DNA of 64,000 nucleotides, from contig NW_004955437.1 of NCBI RefSeq assembly GCF_000276665.1, positions 3,000,385 through 3,064,384 of the forward strand, read 5' to 3'. The DNA is from Chinchilla lanigera. Its lineage: Eukaryota; Chordata; Mammalia; Rodentia; Chinchillidae. Of this stretch, positions 49,101-60,275 are shown in pieces; within the stretch, counting starts at the first letter, position 1, and every line of letters begins with the position of its first letter. A program made the translations under genes and the position numbers. The notes under the pieces are model-generated. The model was not told the DNA's origin. It saw only the letters and a list, made by a program, of their open reading frames with translations, and made no database searches.

Positions 49101-50632
49101 CTGACCACCAGCTGTCCTACAGAGACAAGGACAAGGCGGAGGCTGCCATAGTTGGTTACCCGGGTCTCAGAACACCGAGCAAGTTGCCATTGTGCTGCCC
49201 TGAAGGGCAGAGAGTGCCGGACGGACAGGATGACTCTCAGCATGTCAGGAGTTCGCTGGAGGTGATGTTTTTTGTAGTTGGTTATTCTTTTTCCTTCCTT
49301 GCACCTCTTTTTGCGCCTCTTACCCCTTCTTGCCAACGAGAACCCAGGAAGTAGAGGGGAGCTAAGGCGTTCAGCCTGAACATCAGGGGCCGCCCGCGAG
49401 GCTGAACCCCCGCCCCCGCACCACCACAGCCTGGTCCTGGCCAGGAGAGGAGCGGACCGGCTCACGTCCCCCCTGCCTGCCCATCTGCAGAGGAGCCCGT
49501 GGCGATCCGGAGACCCGGGAGGACAGTTGTGTCTTTATCGCTGCGCCGAGGGGAGAGAAAGCAGTGCAGAGCTGGAACAGCCCTGAGCTGCCACCGCGCA
49601 GCGACAGAGGGCGGCTTCCTGCCTCTCCTGTCTGGTGGGGTTTTGTCTTTGGCCGAGAACTGAATCTGCCTACCCGAGCAGCGGGGAGGCCCAGGAGCAG
49701 CTCCTCTGAGAAGAGCAAATGAATGCCCGGCCCCTGAAAGCCAGTCCGACCCAGAGAGGCAGCTCTCCAGCTGGAGCCCCTGCCCCAGAGACGCCCCACT
49801 CGTCAGCCCCACGCGTCTAGCCGGATGGGCCCTGGCCCGGCTGGCTGCAGCCCTCGGACGGGATGCTGCCACCCCAGCAGAGCTGCGGCTGAGCCCAAGC
49901 CCCGTGCCCCGACCGGTGCGCCTACTCGGCCCCCTGCTGCCACGAGCCTCCGGGCACAAAGGGCGGTGCCATGGTTTGCTTATTCCGAGACTGCTGGGGG
50001 AAAACAAGTAAAAGTCTCCTTTCTGCCCTGCTGTGTCCCATGCCGCTTGCATTGCATGTGCTGGGTCCCCATGAGCCGCCGCCGCCGCTTCCTTCCCAGA
50101 GCCTCGCTGTGTGCCTGTCCCTCAGCTGCATGAAGACGCGTGCTGTCTCCTGAGCAGTCTGTGCTGCAAGGTCACAGGACTTGCCCCTCGCCGCCGCCCC
50201 GCGGGGCCCCAGAAGTTGCATGGATGAGAGGAGCTGCTGCGCTTGCGAGCACTGGGCAGCTCCTCCGGCCCCTCTAGCGCCCGTGGAAACAGACTTTCTG
50301 CAGCGCTGGCCTCGGTGTGACCGCTGAGGAGGAGCTGACCCGGAGACGGGACGGTGGGCGAGGCCGAGCGTGTGCGCGGCCGGAGCAGCTCAGGCCGGTT
50401 GTGAGTGGGCGGCCCCCAGTGGGGACGCCGTGTGCAGCGCCAGGCTGCGAACCTGGCCTGTGCAGGGAAGAGGAGCTGCGTGCGCGCTGCTCTCTGGCCT
50501 CTTGTACATAGTTTGGCTGCTTTATGGTAATGACGATGATGTGGCAGTGCCATCTGTCTTCCTCTGAGTGCCGCTGCTACCGCCTTAATGGTTTTTCTCT
50601 TTTCAAGCGTCTGCCGATTCCTCTCTCGTCAG
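46138..50632 (+). other. Intron 3 of the window (4.5 kb, phase 1, GC-rich)
   Basis: This is a GT-AG intron poor in SINEs and rising in GC and CpG content towards its 3' end. About 50040-50480 is CpG-dense and is annotated separately as a candidate internal promoter. The last 97 bp (50536-50632) are read as coding leader in the proposed short isoform. Between 46138 and 49900 I see no recognisable exon or repeat family. The open frames there follow base composition rather than known proteins. Confidence 0.75.
50040..50480 (+). promoter_or_regulatory. Candidate internal CpG-island promoter
   Basis: This block is conspicuously CpG-dense for intronic DNA; for example, about ten CpGs fall in 50341-50400. 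It has no TATA box. It ends just upstream of the open leader at 50524 or 50536, which joins without splicing to the SAM1 exon. A CpG promoter directly before a conserved leader is the expected layout for an internal start site. The extent is judged by eye, and the activity is inference. Confidence 0.5.
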
Positions 50633-50739
50633 GTTCGCGGACGCTGGAGCAGAGCGTCGGGGAGTGGCTGGAGGCCCTCGGGCTGCAGCAGTATGAGAGC
50701 AAGTTGCTTCTGAATGGCTTTGACGATGTCCGCTTCCTG
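50536..50739 (+). CDS. ANKS1A: Alternative first coding exon of a short, ankyrin-less ANKS1A isoform
   Basis: A frame begins at ATG 50536 and reads through the SAM1 acceptor into exon e4 without a break, giving 68 codons to the shared donor at 50740. The leader starts [15 protein letters not shown] and continues [15 protein letters not shown] before SAM1. Its first eight residues, the GxSLxKR motif and the distance to the junction Gly match the N-terminus of short AIDA-1 isoforms of ANKS1B as I remember them. A TAG at 50509-50511 closes the frame upstream, so the N-terminus lies here. ATGs at 50524 and 50530 are also in frame, but 50536 has A at -3 and fits the paralogue start. The product would have SAM1, SAM2 and PTB without ankyrin repeats. 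The codons for PIPLSSG also serve as the long form's pyrimidine tract and AG. I do not know whether it is already catalogued. Confidence 0.72.
50633..50739 (+). CDS. ANKS1A: ANKS1A exon e4 (first half of SAM1)
   Basis: This 107-nt exon supplies GT of a Gly codon and 35 further residues, beginning [17 protein letters not shown] and ending NGFDDVRFL. It covers helices 1-3 of the first SAM domain, with the typical WL-x3-GL-x2-Y core (W, L, Y) and the following LLLNGFDD turn. The family's SAM1 is known to bind the EphA2 and SHIP2 SAM domains. The acceptor is ctctctcgtcag and the donor is gtaagt. The acceptor tract is interrupted by purines, consistent with it also being coding in the proposed short isoform. 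Together e3 and e4 make 174 nt, a multiple of three. Confidence 0.96.
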
Positions 50740-52427
50740 GTAAGTGCCAGGGCCCCGTCCTGCCCTGCCGGAGCCGACACGGCACATGGACCTGTCTTCC
50801 AGGGAAGAGTTGACGGGAGCTGGAAGCCACCAGGTGTCACCACCTTCTCGGTGGGCACCGCGCAGACTCCGCCCACCTCCGACCTCAGGCCACTGCTGGG
50901 CAGTGAGGCTCCTGGGCCGGCCTGTTCTGAGCCGGGCCCAGGGGCTCGGGGACAGTGCAGCCAGCTCTCCTGCGGTGACTCCACACCCCAACTCTGGGAA
51001 GCCAGGAGTTCCCTTTATTCCCCAAGCATCTCTGGCAAGTAAGCTGTCACTGAGGCAGACTCCTGCCCTGCCCGGCCAAGGCCAGGTGCCCCGGGCGGAG
51101 GCTGGGGCCGCACGGCCTGTGTGCTCCTGGGCAGAACGCAAGGGGTTAGAAAAGCGAGCGGAAACTCAGGTGTCTTGTACCTGGCTCCCTATGGAGCAGG
51201 AGCCCGGTGGAGGCTGTGGCTTAGGGTCCAGTGTTAGTCGGAAGTGGCCCTGGCGTGGCGCCCCTCATGGGCCCCTCCTGGACACCCTGCCCTAAGGGCA
51301 ACTCACAGGCCACTGCAAGGAGCGTCACTGCTCACCGTGGCGGGTGCTGTTCTCGGTGCCCTTCCCAGTGCCGTGCGTGGAGTTGCTCAGTGACCTCCAG
51401 CAGTCCTGGGCCCGAACGACGTTTTCAGCCCCTTCTGCCCCATGAGGGAAGTGCGGTGCAGTGCTAGTGTGACTTCCCTGGGCCCAGGGGCCACCCTGCA
51501 GCACCACGTCACACAGCCCCTCTGGTGTGGCGCTGTGGTCACCTCGCATGACTGTCCTGGGGAGCCGGGTCTGAGGTGACCCTGGCAAGCCCCGAGGCCT
51601 TGTCCTGCCCGCTTCCGGAAGGCCTGTCCCTCACTGTCCCTGTGCCTAGCGTGCAGACCCCCTCTGCACTTCTACCAGCCACCTCGCTGAGGCCAGGGGT
51701 CAGTGTCAGCACAGGCCCCTGTCTGCGCCCCGCGTCCCGGCGAGTCCCAGGCTTCTGTGGACGGCTGGGCTTGCTGCCCGCCCTGCTGGGACCTCCAGCC
51801 CCCCACCAGCACTCTCCCTCCTGGGGCACACACGCTCACATCAAACCACTCTTCCAAAGTCAGCGAGGGCAGTTGTTTCTCAGCTTTTAAAAAACGTAAG
51901 TTTTAAAATAGCAATGTAATTTTTTTAAGTCAAACTGAGTATATTTATGGTGCTTGTGCCCCCAAGCCCTGACTCACCATGTTCTTTGAGGGAGGGTGAG
52001 AACCCGCAGCGGGGGTGGGCCGGCCCTGAGTGGGAAGGGAGCCCCTTGTCACCGAGCCCTGCTCTTGCACGTGGTATCAGTTCCCTCCCGGCAGCTGTGG
52101 TCTGCGTCTGAGCGTGGCTTTGTGTAGGCTGCAAAGGTTTCCCTTGGTTCTGAGGTGCCCTGGAGACACCTCTCCCAGATGCTGAGCAGCTACAGATGCG
52201 CTGGGAATTTCCCTGTGACAGGAAAGCGACCGCACGCTTGTGTTACACAGCTCCCTCTCACGGTGAAGCAACCTGGGCGTCATGCAGTCCGATTGCCCTC
52301 TCAGAGCCTGGGTCCCTCTTGGATAACCTCGGCCGTGGTCTTCCCTGTGGCAGAATCACTGCATTACCAGGCAGTAGCCTATTCATTAGTTCATGCCTTG
52401 CACTGGCTCAGTTTTTGGTTGATTGTG

Positions 52428-52553
52428 TTTGAGACAGGATCTCACTACGCTGCCCAGGCTGGTCTCCAATGCCTAGGCTCAAGCGATCCTCAGGCCTCAG
52501 CCTCTGGAGTAGCTAGCTGGGGCTATGCATGCGCCACGGTGCCCCGCTGTGCT
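52428..52553 (-). mobile_element. B1/7SL-type SINE (antisense)
   Basis: GAGACAGGATCTCACTACGC, GCCCAGGCTGGTCTCCAATG and GCCTCAGCCTCTGGAGTAGC. Confidence 0.78.
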
Positions 52554-53214
52554 GGCTGATTGAGAGCGTCAATTATATTGAGTCAGAACCCATTTCCTTG
52601 TGGCTTCTGACCCTGTCTTAGGTTTGCCTTTGGGCCACGCGGACAGTTTGGGGGCTGTGGAAACTTGAAGGCCTCTGTCGTGGGCTCCTGGGCCCCCTCT
52701 GAGCTTAGCACTGCCTGGCTCTCGGCTGTGAGTCCATGATACAATGGTTGAGCTTGGCAAGAAGCTTTGGGCTCGACTTTCACCCACACCGCTCTCCTGC
52801 CTGCGGCCAGAAATGGCCGATTGCAGGACCAGGGCCCCGGTGCAAGGGCCCGACACTGGAGCAGGGAGACACGGCTGCCCAGCTGGCAGCCAGCCAGCCC
52901 ACCGACCCAGCCTGAGCGTGGCCAGGCCCCTGCACCACATCATCTGCAGGAAGTGTGCTTCCTTGGGAGCAAGGAGGGACGGCGCCTCTCAGCACGCGGG
53001 AGACGATGGTGGTCTGCGGCTGCACAGCTGCAGCCTGTTGCGTAGCTCTGGCCCCTCCACTGAGGCGTGGACTGCGCAGGTAGCGGTGGTCCTGAGGCCG
53101 GGTGGGCGGGCCTGGAGACATGGTGCCGGCAGCGACACTGGCGTGGGGAAACAATCACCTTGCGTCAGGTGAGCCGAAAAGTTCCCACAGTGTGACCTCA
53201 ACTTTGCAAAAAGA

Positions 53215-54170
53215 AAACCGCCCTGCGCGGGAGGTGCGGGGTGCGAGCGGGGCACGAGCAAGGCGGTTCCGGCTTTTCTCAGGGGCTTCCCTGTGCTTTC
53301 TGGAGCGCTGTATGTTTTCTCCTTCGCCTATGAATGAGTGTGAAGCCAGAGGAACGATGACGGCGCTGTCTTCAGGACAGTCAGGGTCCAGCTGGGAAAA
53401 CAAAGATCATAAAGCAGTAAAAACAGTGCAGCAGCCAAGTGTCCGGCCGCAGGAGCAGGGAGCAGCGCAGGGCCGCAGGCGGCGAGGACACGGCCAGCTG
53501 TCCAGCCCGGAGCACGGGGCCGGGAAGGTGCTCGAGGCGGGGAAGGCAGGGGAGAGGTGGCCTGGGCCAGACCCAGAGGCGCCTGAGCTCTGGTGCCCAA
53601 GGGCGAGATGTGTGCCTGGGCGCCCGGGCCGTGAGGAAGGGAAATGGAAAGCGCCCTGCGCAGGTGTGGGACGGGCGCGAGCAGAGCTGTGGCTTCTCAG
53701 CTGATGCGGGAGGCGCCGTTCCTCCCTCCACGCCTCCCCGGGCCCTGCCGCCGACCTCCCGTCTGTTTCTGAGACTCGTTCTCCGCGCGGAGAGAGCTGA
53801 CAGGGACACCAAACAAGGGCCCGGGGGTGTCGCCCTGTGCCGTTGCCTCCATCCGGGAGAGCCCTTCCCACAAGGTGACAGCTTCCACGAGTTACCACGG
53901 AGACGTCCGGAGCTGGGACTGGTGGTTTTTCTTCTTGATAGTAGCTGTCACCATTGAGTTTTGTGCATTCTGAGGGAAGACAGGATGAGCTCGGTGCTGG
54001 GTGCTTAGCCTCGGTAGCTGTCCTCACCTGTCCGACTCCTGCCTGCCTCGAAGGGCCCAGCCCGGCGCCCGCCTGCGCGAGTCCCAGGCCCACCAGCCCC
54101 GCACTGCCACTGCACTGTTGAGGGAGGGGCGACAAGGGGGCAGAGCACACGCGTTCGGCGCGGCGGCATT
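53215..54170. promoter_or_regulatory. Second CpG-rich block in intron 4
   Basis: CpG density is high for intronic DNA (five to seven per 60 bp between 53461 and 53760), with many GCGCG and CCGG motifs and no recognised exon. It may be an unmethylated intragenic island or only a GC-rich patch. The boundaries are estimated by eye. Confidence 0.35.
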
Positions 54171-55982
54171 CCCGCTTCTCTGCTTGTAGTCAGCCCTCCG
54201 CGCCTTGGGTTCCACAGGCGTGGGACAAAAGATCTGAAAGTAAAAACCAACAATGCAGCAGTAAACGACACAGGTAACGATGTCACTGTGGACGCTGGGG
54301 TGTGGCAGTACCTAGAGACAATCTAAAGCACAGGGGCGGCGTGCACAGGTTACCGGCAGCCGCGTGCTGTTGTATGGAGAGCAGTGATGGTAAACCTGTC
54401 AGAGCTTTCAGCGGTAACAGGCAGCCTGCTGTGGCACGTGTGCCGTCCGTTTGCCGCCAGTGGTACAGAACCTTGTCTTGCGCTGGGAGGGGACTGAGGC
54501 CTAGCCCGTGAGTACCGAGGGCCGACTTTCCTGTCCAGGGTGTCGAGGCAGTGGGTGCAGAACCTGCAGGTGCACACCGCGGGCCATGTGGAGGTGGCTG
54601 AGATGAAGCCGCTGCCTCCAGGGCATTCGCCACGCCCTTTACGGGGCGGCTGCAGCAGGTGTGCACTAGCGTTGCTCTCCCAGGTGCCCTGGGTGGGAAC
54701 GCAGCCCTGCCCCGTCCAGCCTGCGTGTGCGGAGGACAGGATGTGCTCTTCCCTCTAGCGGGCCTCTCAACGGTGCTAATACACCCAGACCGGGATGGGG
54801 GGTGGGCGGCCAGCGGAGGGAGAGTGGCTCCGCCAGGGGGACCTTAGTGGCTTGGTGGGCACTTGTCCCTCTGTGGCAGTGGCTGTCACAGCAGCCCTGT
54901 GTGACTCTCCCATCAATTCCCTGGAAGATCAGCGTGGCTTCTGAGCCCAGGGGGACCTGCACAGACCAGTGGCGGTGGGCAGGGACTGATGAGACAAGGG
55001 ACACAGGCCCTGGCTGGGCTGCCTGAGAGTGCAGACAGCGAGGACGCCGTGGGCCAGGGCCGGTCGAGGGCAAAGGTGGCGCTGCAGAAGCTGCCAGGTG
55101 CCCTGAGCACTGCACAGGGAGGCACCGCCCGTGGCTGACAAGCCCACATGGGCCTGGGATGTCCCTTGGCTCTCCCATGCCAGTTGCCTGTTGGGTAGCA
55201 GAATCTTGGGCTGCGCGGACCCCTGTCCACCCTGCCTGCCTCCTCCAGATCTGCTCACCTGCCCTTCCCTGTGGGCGGCTCTCCAGGGAGGGCCAGTGAG
55301 CCTGCTGGAGCCTGGCCTCACAGTGGCTCTGAGATTCCTGGGGAGCAGGGACAGAGCTGTTTGGCCAGCACAGGAGAGCCCGACTCCCTGAAATCGCTGG
55401 TCGCCAGGTCACCTGTGCCCCAGGTCCATGAAGCACCCTTGGGGGAGCGCAGAGCCTTGTCTGAGGGAGGCTGAGCTACCCGGCGCTTGGATCTCAGCAG
55501 TGGGGTCAGACACACGAGACCTCGCCTCCCACCCACCCCCATGTTGTTAGCGGCTGCTGCGTCCTGTGGGACCACGGGGCGGGGGGGGTGCGCCTAGAGG
55601 TTAGGGGTCCCTGGTGGCCATGGCACTGCTCTCACTGCACTGGTCTTCTCACATGGACCGAGAAAGAGCCATTCTGGGGACCAGACAGAGCCAGGGCAGG
55701 GCTGTGTGACCTCAGGCAGTCTCTTCTCCTGCCGCTTCTCTACCTTGTGCGGGACCCCAGCAGCCTGGGCCTCCACAGACACCACCCCCTCTGCCCCACC
55801 CCACAGCCCAGGTTGCCCCTGGAACTTTCCAGGACTGGGCTGCCCTCTCCCTCTGTGAAACCCTCCAGTGCTTCTCTGCCACGTTCAAGCAGGGCCTGAG
55901 GTCCCAGTCCCTCTCACTCTGTACCCTCCTCCACCCAGATGTCCCTACCCACTGCCTGTCCTGGCTGTGAGTGTGCTATAAG

Positions 55983-56142
55983 ATATAAAGGACGCCTGCA
56001 GTCTCAGCTACTTGGAGGCTGAGGCAGGAGGATCACAAGTTCAAGCCCAGTGAGCAACTTGACAGGACAAATAAAAACGAGGGCTAGGATGCCACACAGT
56101 GGCATTGAGTCAGGGGACTTTAATCCCTGGCACCTTAAAAAA
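55983..56142 (+). mobile_element. B1-ID composite SINE (sense, 5' truncated)
   Basis: CCTGCAGTCTCAGCTACTTG and GAGGCTGAGGCAGGAGGATC, then a worn ID part ending CTTTAATCCCTGGCACC. Confidence 0.75.
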
Positions 56143-59004
56143 ATTAAATCTATGTTGGAACTTCTGGTCTTTCCTGTCACTCAGGTCCTAAACTGTTGGG
56201 ATTTCCTTTCCTGTAGTAAAGAAAGGAGGCTGGGTCCCTGGGTCACCTCCAGATGGGGCCGGGCACAGGGCAGCTGACCAGTGGTCAAAGGCCTGGGCCT
56301 TCCCGTCCTCCCACCTATCCCTGGCAGGGCGGCCCGTGTCCATCGGTGTCCACAGAACGTAGACGGAGTTGGGAAAGCTGCTGCATTGGCGCCACGGGAA
56401 GGGCAGTGGCCCTGAGACGGCGCGAGGCCCCGTGTGCTTCCCTCTGCCTGCCGTTTCTCTCCTGTCTGGCCATGGGAGGTGCGTCCTTCATAAGAGAGCA
56501 CGTGCGAGTGCAGAGACGCGAGCCGTCTGAGCAGCGCCTGGGCCGTGCGTGGGTGCTCAGTGTCCAGCACGGGCGAGCCGCTGGACCCGGGTGGCAGCTG
56601 AAGCAGGGATGCCTTGTGACACCAAGCCCTCACCTGCAGGGTCTGCACCACCTGCAGGCAGGCAGTGTCGGAAGTGAGCTGAACCCTGGGACACGGCTGG
56701 TACCGTGAGAACTGAGTGGCGTGGAGGGAGAGGCTGCACGGGGAAAGGCCTCTGGGTGCCTGCACCGGGCCTCGCCTTGCCCTGCAGAGAGCGGTGACAG
56801 CCCAAGCCAGGAGCCAGCCACAGGCACTGCGTGGCTCGGCCTTCCTTCCGCCGCCTCCTGGGGCAGTGGCGTCCCCTCCCACCAGGCTCCCTGCTTGGTG
56901 CAGGAGGCAGAGTCGTGAGGATATGGTCAGAAATCTCTGCCCTGCTCTTTGCCCATCCTGCCACACGCACAGGACCTTCGAGCAAACTGCTGCCCGGGAG
57001 GGGAAGTCGGGCCTGGCCCTGGACAGACCAAGTCCCTCGGAAACAGCTGCGAACAGCCCTCTTCCCCACTGGCCAAGTGGGGGGCCTCTCCCACATGTCC
57101 CCACACCCCAACAGCCCCTCCCAAGGCTTTCTCCTGTTTGTCGGGTGATGAGCTTAGCTGCAGCCAGGCGGAGTGCTGACGTGAGATGCCTGTGAGATGC
57201 CTTGGAGGTGCCGAAGGCGGCTCCTCCCGCAGCTGCACGGGGGAGGGCTGTGGAGGGCCTGTGCTGGCAGCAGAGCAGTGACAGGCCCCAGCAGGGAGGA
57301 CGAAGCACACACATGAACTGGCCGTGGAAGTTAAAGGAACGACAGCCACCAGCAGGCACCACTGCCCGCGTGTGCCCCACCCTGGACTCCCTGGCACAAC
57401 CATGCATACCGCAGCGCGCGCTGCCTTTCCCGGGCCCTGGCGGCCGGAGCCTCCTCTCCATCACACTGGCCCTGTGAGGCACCTGCAGGCGCTGTCTTGG
57501 CGCCCGGCCCAACTCCTGCCCTGTTTGCCCTCACCAGGAGTCCTTGGCATCCCCACCCACACCTCCAAGATGAGCAGTTCATCCGCAGGCACCTGCTCGG
57601 CCCTGAGAACTGGGTTCTGCAGGTTAGAAAGGGTGGCCTTGGCCCAGGAGAAGTACGGTCCAGGCAGTGGGGCAGATTCCGTGTGCGTTTCCTGCGGTAC
57701 TCTTGTCTTCCGCAGCCCCCACGAAGCGGGTGGGAGGAGCCTGGAAATCCTTTGCCATTCAGAGCTCTGCGGCCCTGGCTGCATCAGCTCCCAGCCTTGC
57801 TGCTTCCCGGAGATGTGGGCAGCCGCTGCCTCGGGGCTTTACTGGGAGAACTTCCGTCACAAGTGGGAAGGCCCAGCGCTGGGCAGGCCCGGGGTCGGGA
57901 CCCCAGACTGGTGGCCTGCATCTTTACCTGAGCCCGGGGCAGGATGTGTCACCTCTCGAAGCTCACCGGTCACTGCTGCTCACCTGCCTCCCCAAGCTCC
58001 GGACAGCAGCCCTGGGCAAGGAAGCAGGGTTGGGAGCAGCCTGCGGGCACCGCTTCGCCTCCCCCTGTAGCTGTGGCCCGCTTCCTTGTCTGTGGAGCAG
58101 GATGCGGGGAACACACTCCTTCACCCTAGCCGGAGCCCCGGTGACGTCAGAACCGTGTCTGCCCTCTGAGATGCGCACCCGCTTGTCACCACACACGCCA
58201 ATCCCGCCGGACAGGGACACGGCTGCCCTGCACCCAGGATGTGCTCTCACAGCCTCCGGAGTTCGCTTCCCGTCACGGGCCCTGCTTCACCTTCTCTCAC
58301 TTGCCCTCTCTCAGCGCTGCAGGTGGCCTCGGCTCTGCGACAGGGTCGGGACGAAGGCGGCTCGTGTTGGAGGAGAGTGCCGGTCAGCGTTCTTGTGGCC
58401 CTGAAAGCTGGGCTTGTGACCGCTGTGCTGCCCTCGCACGCTCACTTCCTCCCGGAGCTTCCTGGCCCGCTGGGCCCAGACCCTGGCTCAGGTGTCCCTG
58501 TCACTTAGGTGTCCTTGTCATCAGGTGGGCAGTCTCGGCGGCCGGCTGCTGTTCTGCCTTCCTCCATCGGCAGATCCTAGATTGGGTCCCAGAGTGACGG
58601 AGGTGGTGACACCTGGATGGCAGCTCCAGGAGTTGGCTGCAGACCTACAGTGGTGCCCTGGCCTCTGCATGCCCTGCAAGGGACGTGCCCCACGCCTGGC
58701 CACAGGCTCTGGGCGTCTGGCTCTCCTGAGCCGATGGCTGGCTGCTTCCTCTGTGACACAGTGCTTGTCGCCATACACGGGCCCCAGGAGGCTCCGCAGG
58801 AGATGTCACCGTAACTTGGCTACAGTGGGGCCGCTGTGTAATGGGCCACACGCTGGCCCAGCTGTACTTCCCTGTCCACGTGAGACAGGGCAGGTGATGC
58901 CTTCCGCAGGAGACCAGCAAGGCCAGAAACGGGAATTTCTTGCACTTCACAGGCGCAGAGGAAAGGGTGAACTGAAGAGGCAGGCGACATGTTCCCTGGG
59001 AAAA

Positions 59005-59290
59005 AAATAAGGTTGGATCCTAACTCAAACCTTCCATCAGAATAAATTCCAGATGTGTTGAAGACTTAACTGTAGAAAGCAAAACATTACAGAAGGAAAT
59101 GTACGAAAACGTGAAAAATTTTGAGAAAGGGAGCTCTTTCTGAGCTTGACTAAACCGAGAAGCTGTACAGGAAAGTTGAATGCATTCAGGTGTAAGAAAT
59201 AAACCTGTACCCCAGCAGAACCAACATAAAAGTCAAAACCTGATGACCAACTGAGAGAACATGTCTAACTCACTGCAGAGACATGTAACC
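59005..59290 (+). mobile_element. L1 LINE fragment (sense, degraded)
   Basis: GGTTGGATCCTAACTCAAAC, AATTCCAGATGTGTTGAAGA and GTAGAAAGCAAAACATTACA follow the 3' part of L1 ORF2. The fragment is AT-rich within GC-rich surroundings and has stops in all frames. Confidence 0.7.
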
Positions 59291-59328
59291 TGAAGAATGC
59301 CCGCAGCTCTGTGCAGAAAAGGCCAGCG

Positions 59329-59406
59329 GCTCCATGAAGAGCAGAGGCAAGGGATTCTGGGAAAGGAGCTCCATGAAGAGCAGAGGCAAGGGATTCTGGG
59401 AAAGGT
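59329..59406. repeat. 39-bp tandem duplication
   Basis: A unit starting GCTCCATGAAGAGCAGAGGC occurs at 59329-59367 and 59368-59406 with one terminal mismatch. It lies just after the L1 fragment. Confidence 0.93.
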
Positions 59407-60157
59407 GCTCTGGACACCCACGCGCACGCGGCGGCTGAGCCACTGGAGGGGATGAGGCTGATGCCGTTCTGTGCCCTCAGTGGGTTCCCAGCACTCTGGG
59501 CCTGGGGATCCTCGGCGGCACAGTGGGGAGAGGAGTGGCCGCTGCTGTTGCAGGAGCCACACAGGTGTTTGATAAGCAAAATGCTAAGGTACTAGCTCCA
59601 GACAGGGTCTGGTGCTGCCAGCTGAAGCTGTAGTACAGGCCGCATTTCCCCAGCACAGCCGGTGGCATGGGGGACGCAGCACTGACACCCTTGAGGGGAC
59701 AGAAACATCTGCCGGAACTTTAAGTAAGGCACCTGTGCGGAGGCCTCCCTGCTGACCCCAGCCTGGAGACAGCGCCCGTATGTGGGGCTCAGCACTGTGG
59801 GGGGCGCCCAGGCAGACCCGGATGTCCTTGCCCAGGGATCCGGTTCGTAAGCCCTTCCCTGACCCGGGATTCCGCAGCTGGAGAGGAAGGCAGGCCTGCG
59901 TGTGCTGTGCACAGCCCGCCCTCGAGCGTGGCACCTCAAGGAGAGGTGACAGCGGGAACCCATTGTGTTTGGAAGATGAACAGAGTGGTCCGGGAGCCAG
60001 CGCCTGGCTGGCCGCGGCTGCCTGCGAAGGGGTTGGGGGAAGGGTGGGGCGGAGCCTGCGAGTTCGGTCTGAAAATGGCCCTGGTGATATTGGAGCGGAG
60101 CCGGCCTTGCAGTGGCGGGGAGCTGGAGGAGACGTAGGCTGCTGAGCTCCATCACCT

Positions 60158-60275
60158 ACATGTGTGGGCTCGGTGCCTGTTTCCCCATCTGTAAAATAAG
60201 GATTAAGAGACCCAAACACACAGGGTGGTGTGAAGCGGAAACCCACGTACTAGGTGTTGGTCCCTGTCCCTCAGG
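60158..60275 (+). mobile_element. MIR SINE (sense, degraded)
   Basis: GTTTCCCCATCTGTAAAATA and AGGATTAAGAGACC match the conserved MIR 3' half. Confidence 0.6.

Noticed and set aside
50606..50608. Alternative splice acceptor CAAG after TTTTTCTCTTTT (exon would start at 50608)
   Set aside because: Joining e3 here adds 25 nt and shifts the frame of SAM1. The tract is better explained as codons of the leader (FSLFKR).
53407..54150. 247-codon open frame on the - strand, with similar frames at 54666-55436
   Set aside because: These are composition-driven frames within the CpG-rich block, without domain similarity.
56181..57512. 443-codon open frame on the - strand
   Set aside because: It lies in GC-rich intron 4, where stops are rare in all frames. 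Several overlapping frames of similar length exist, the residues (Arg, Gly, Pro, Ala, Ser) follow composition, and I recognise no domain.
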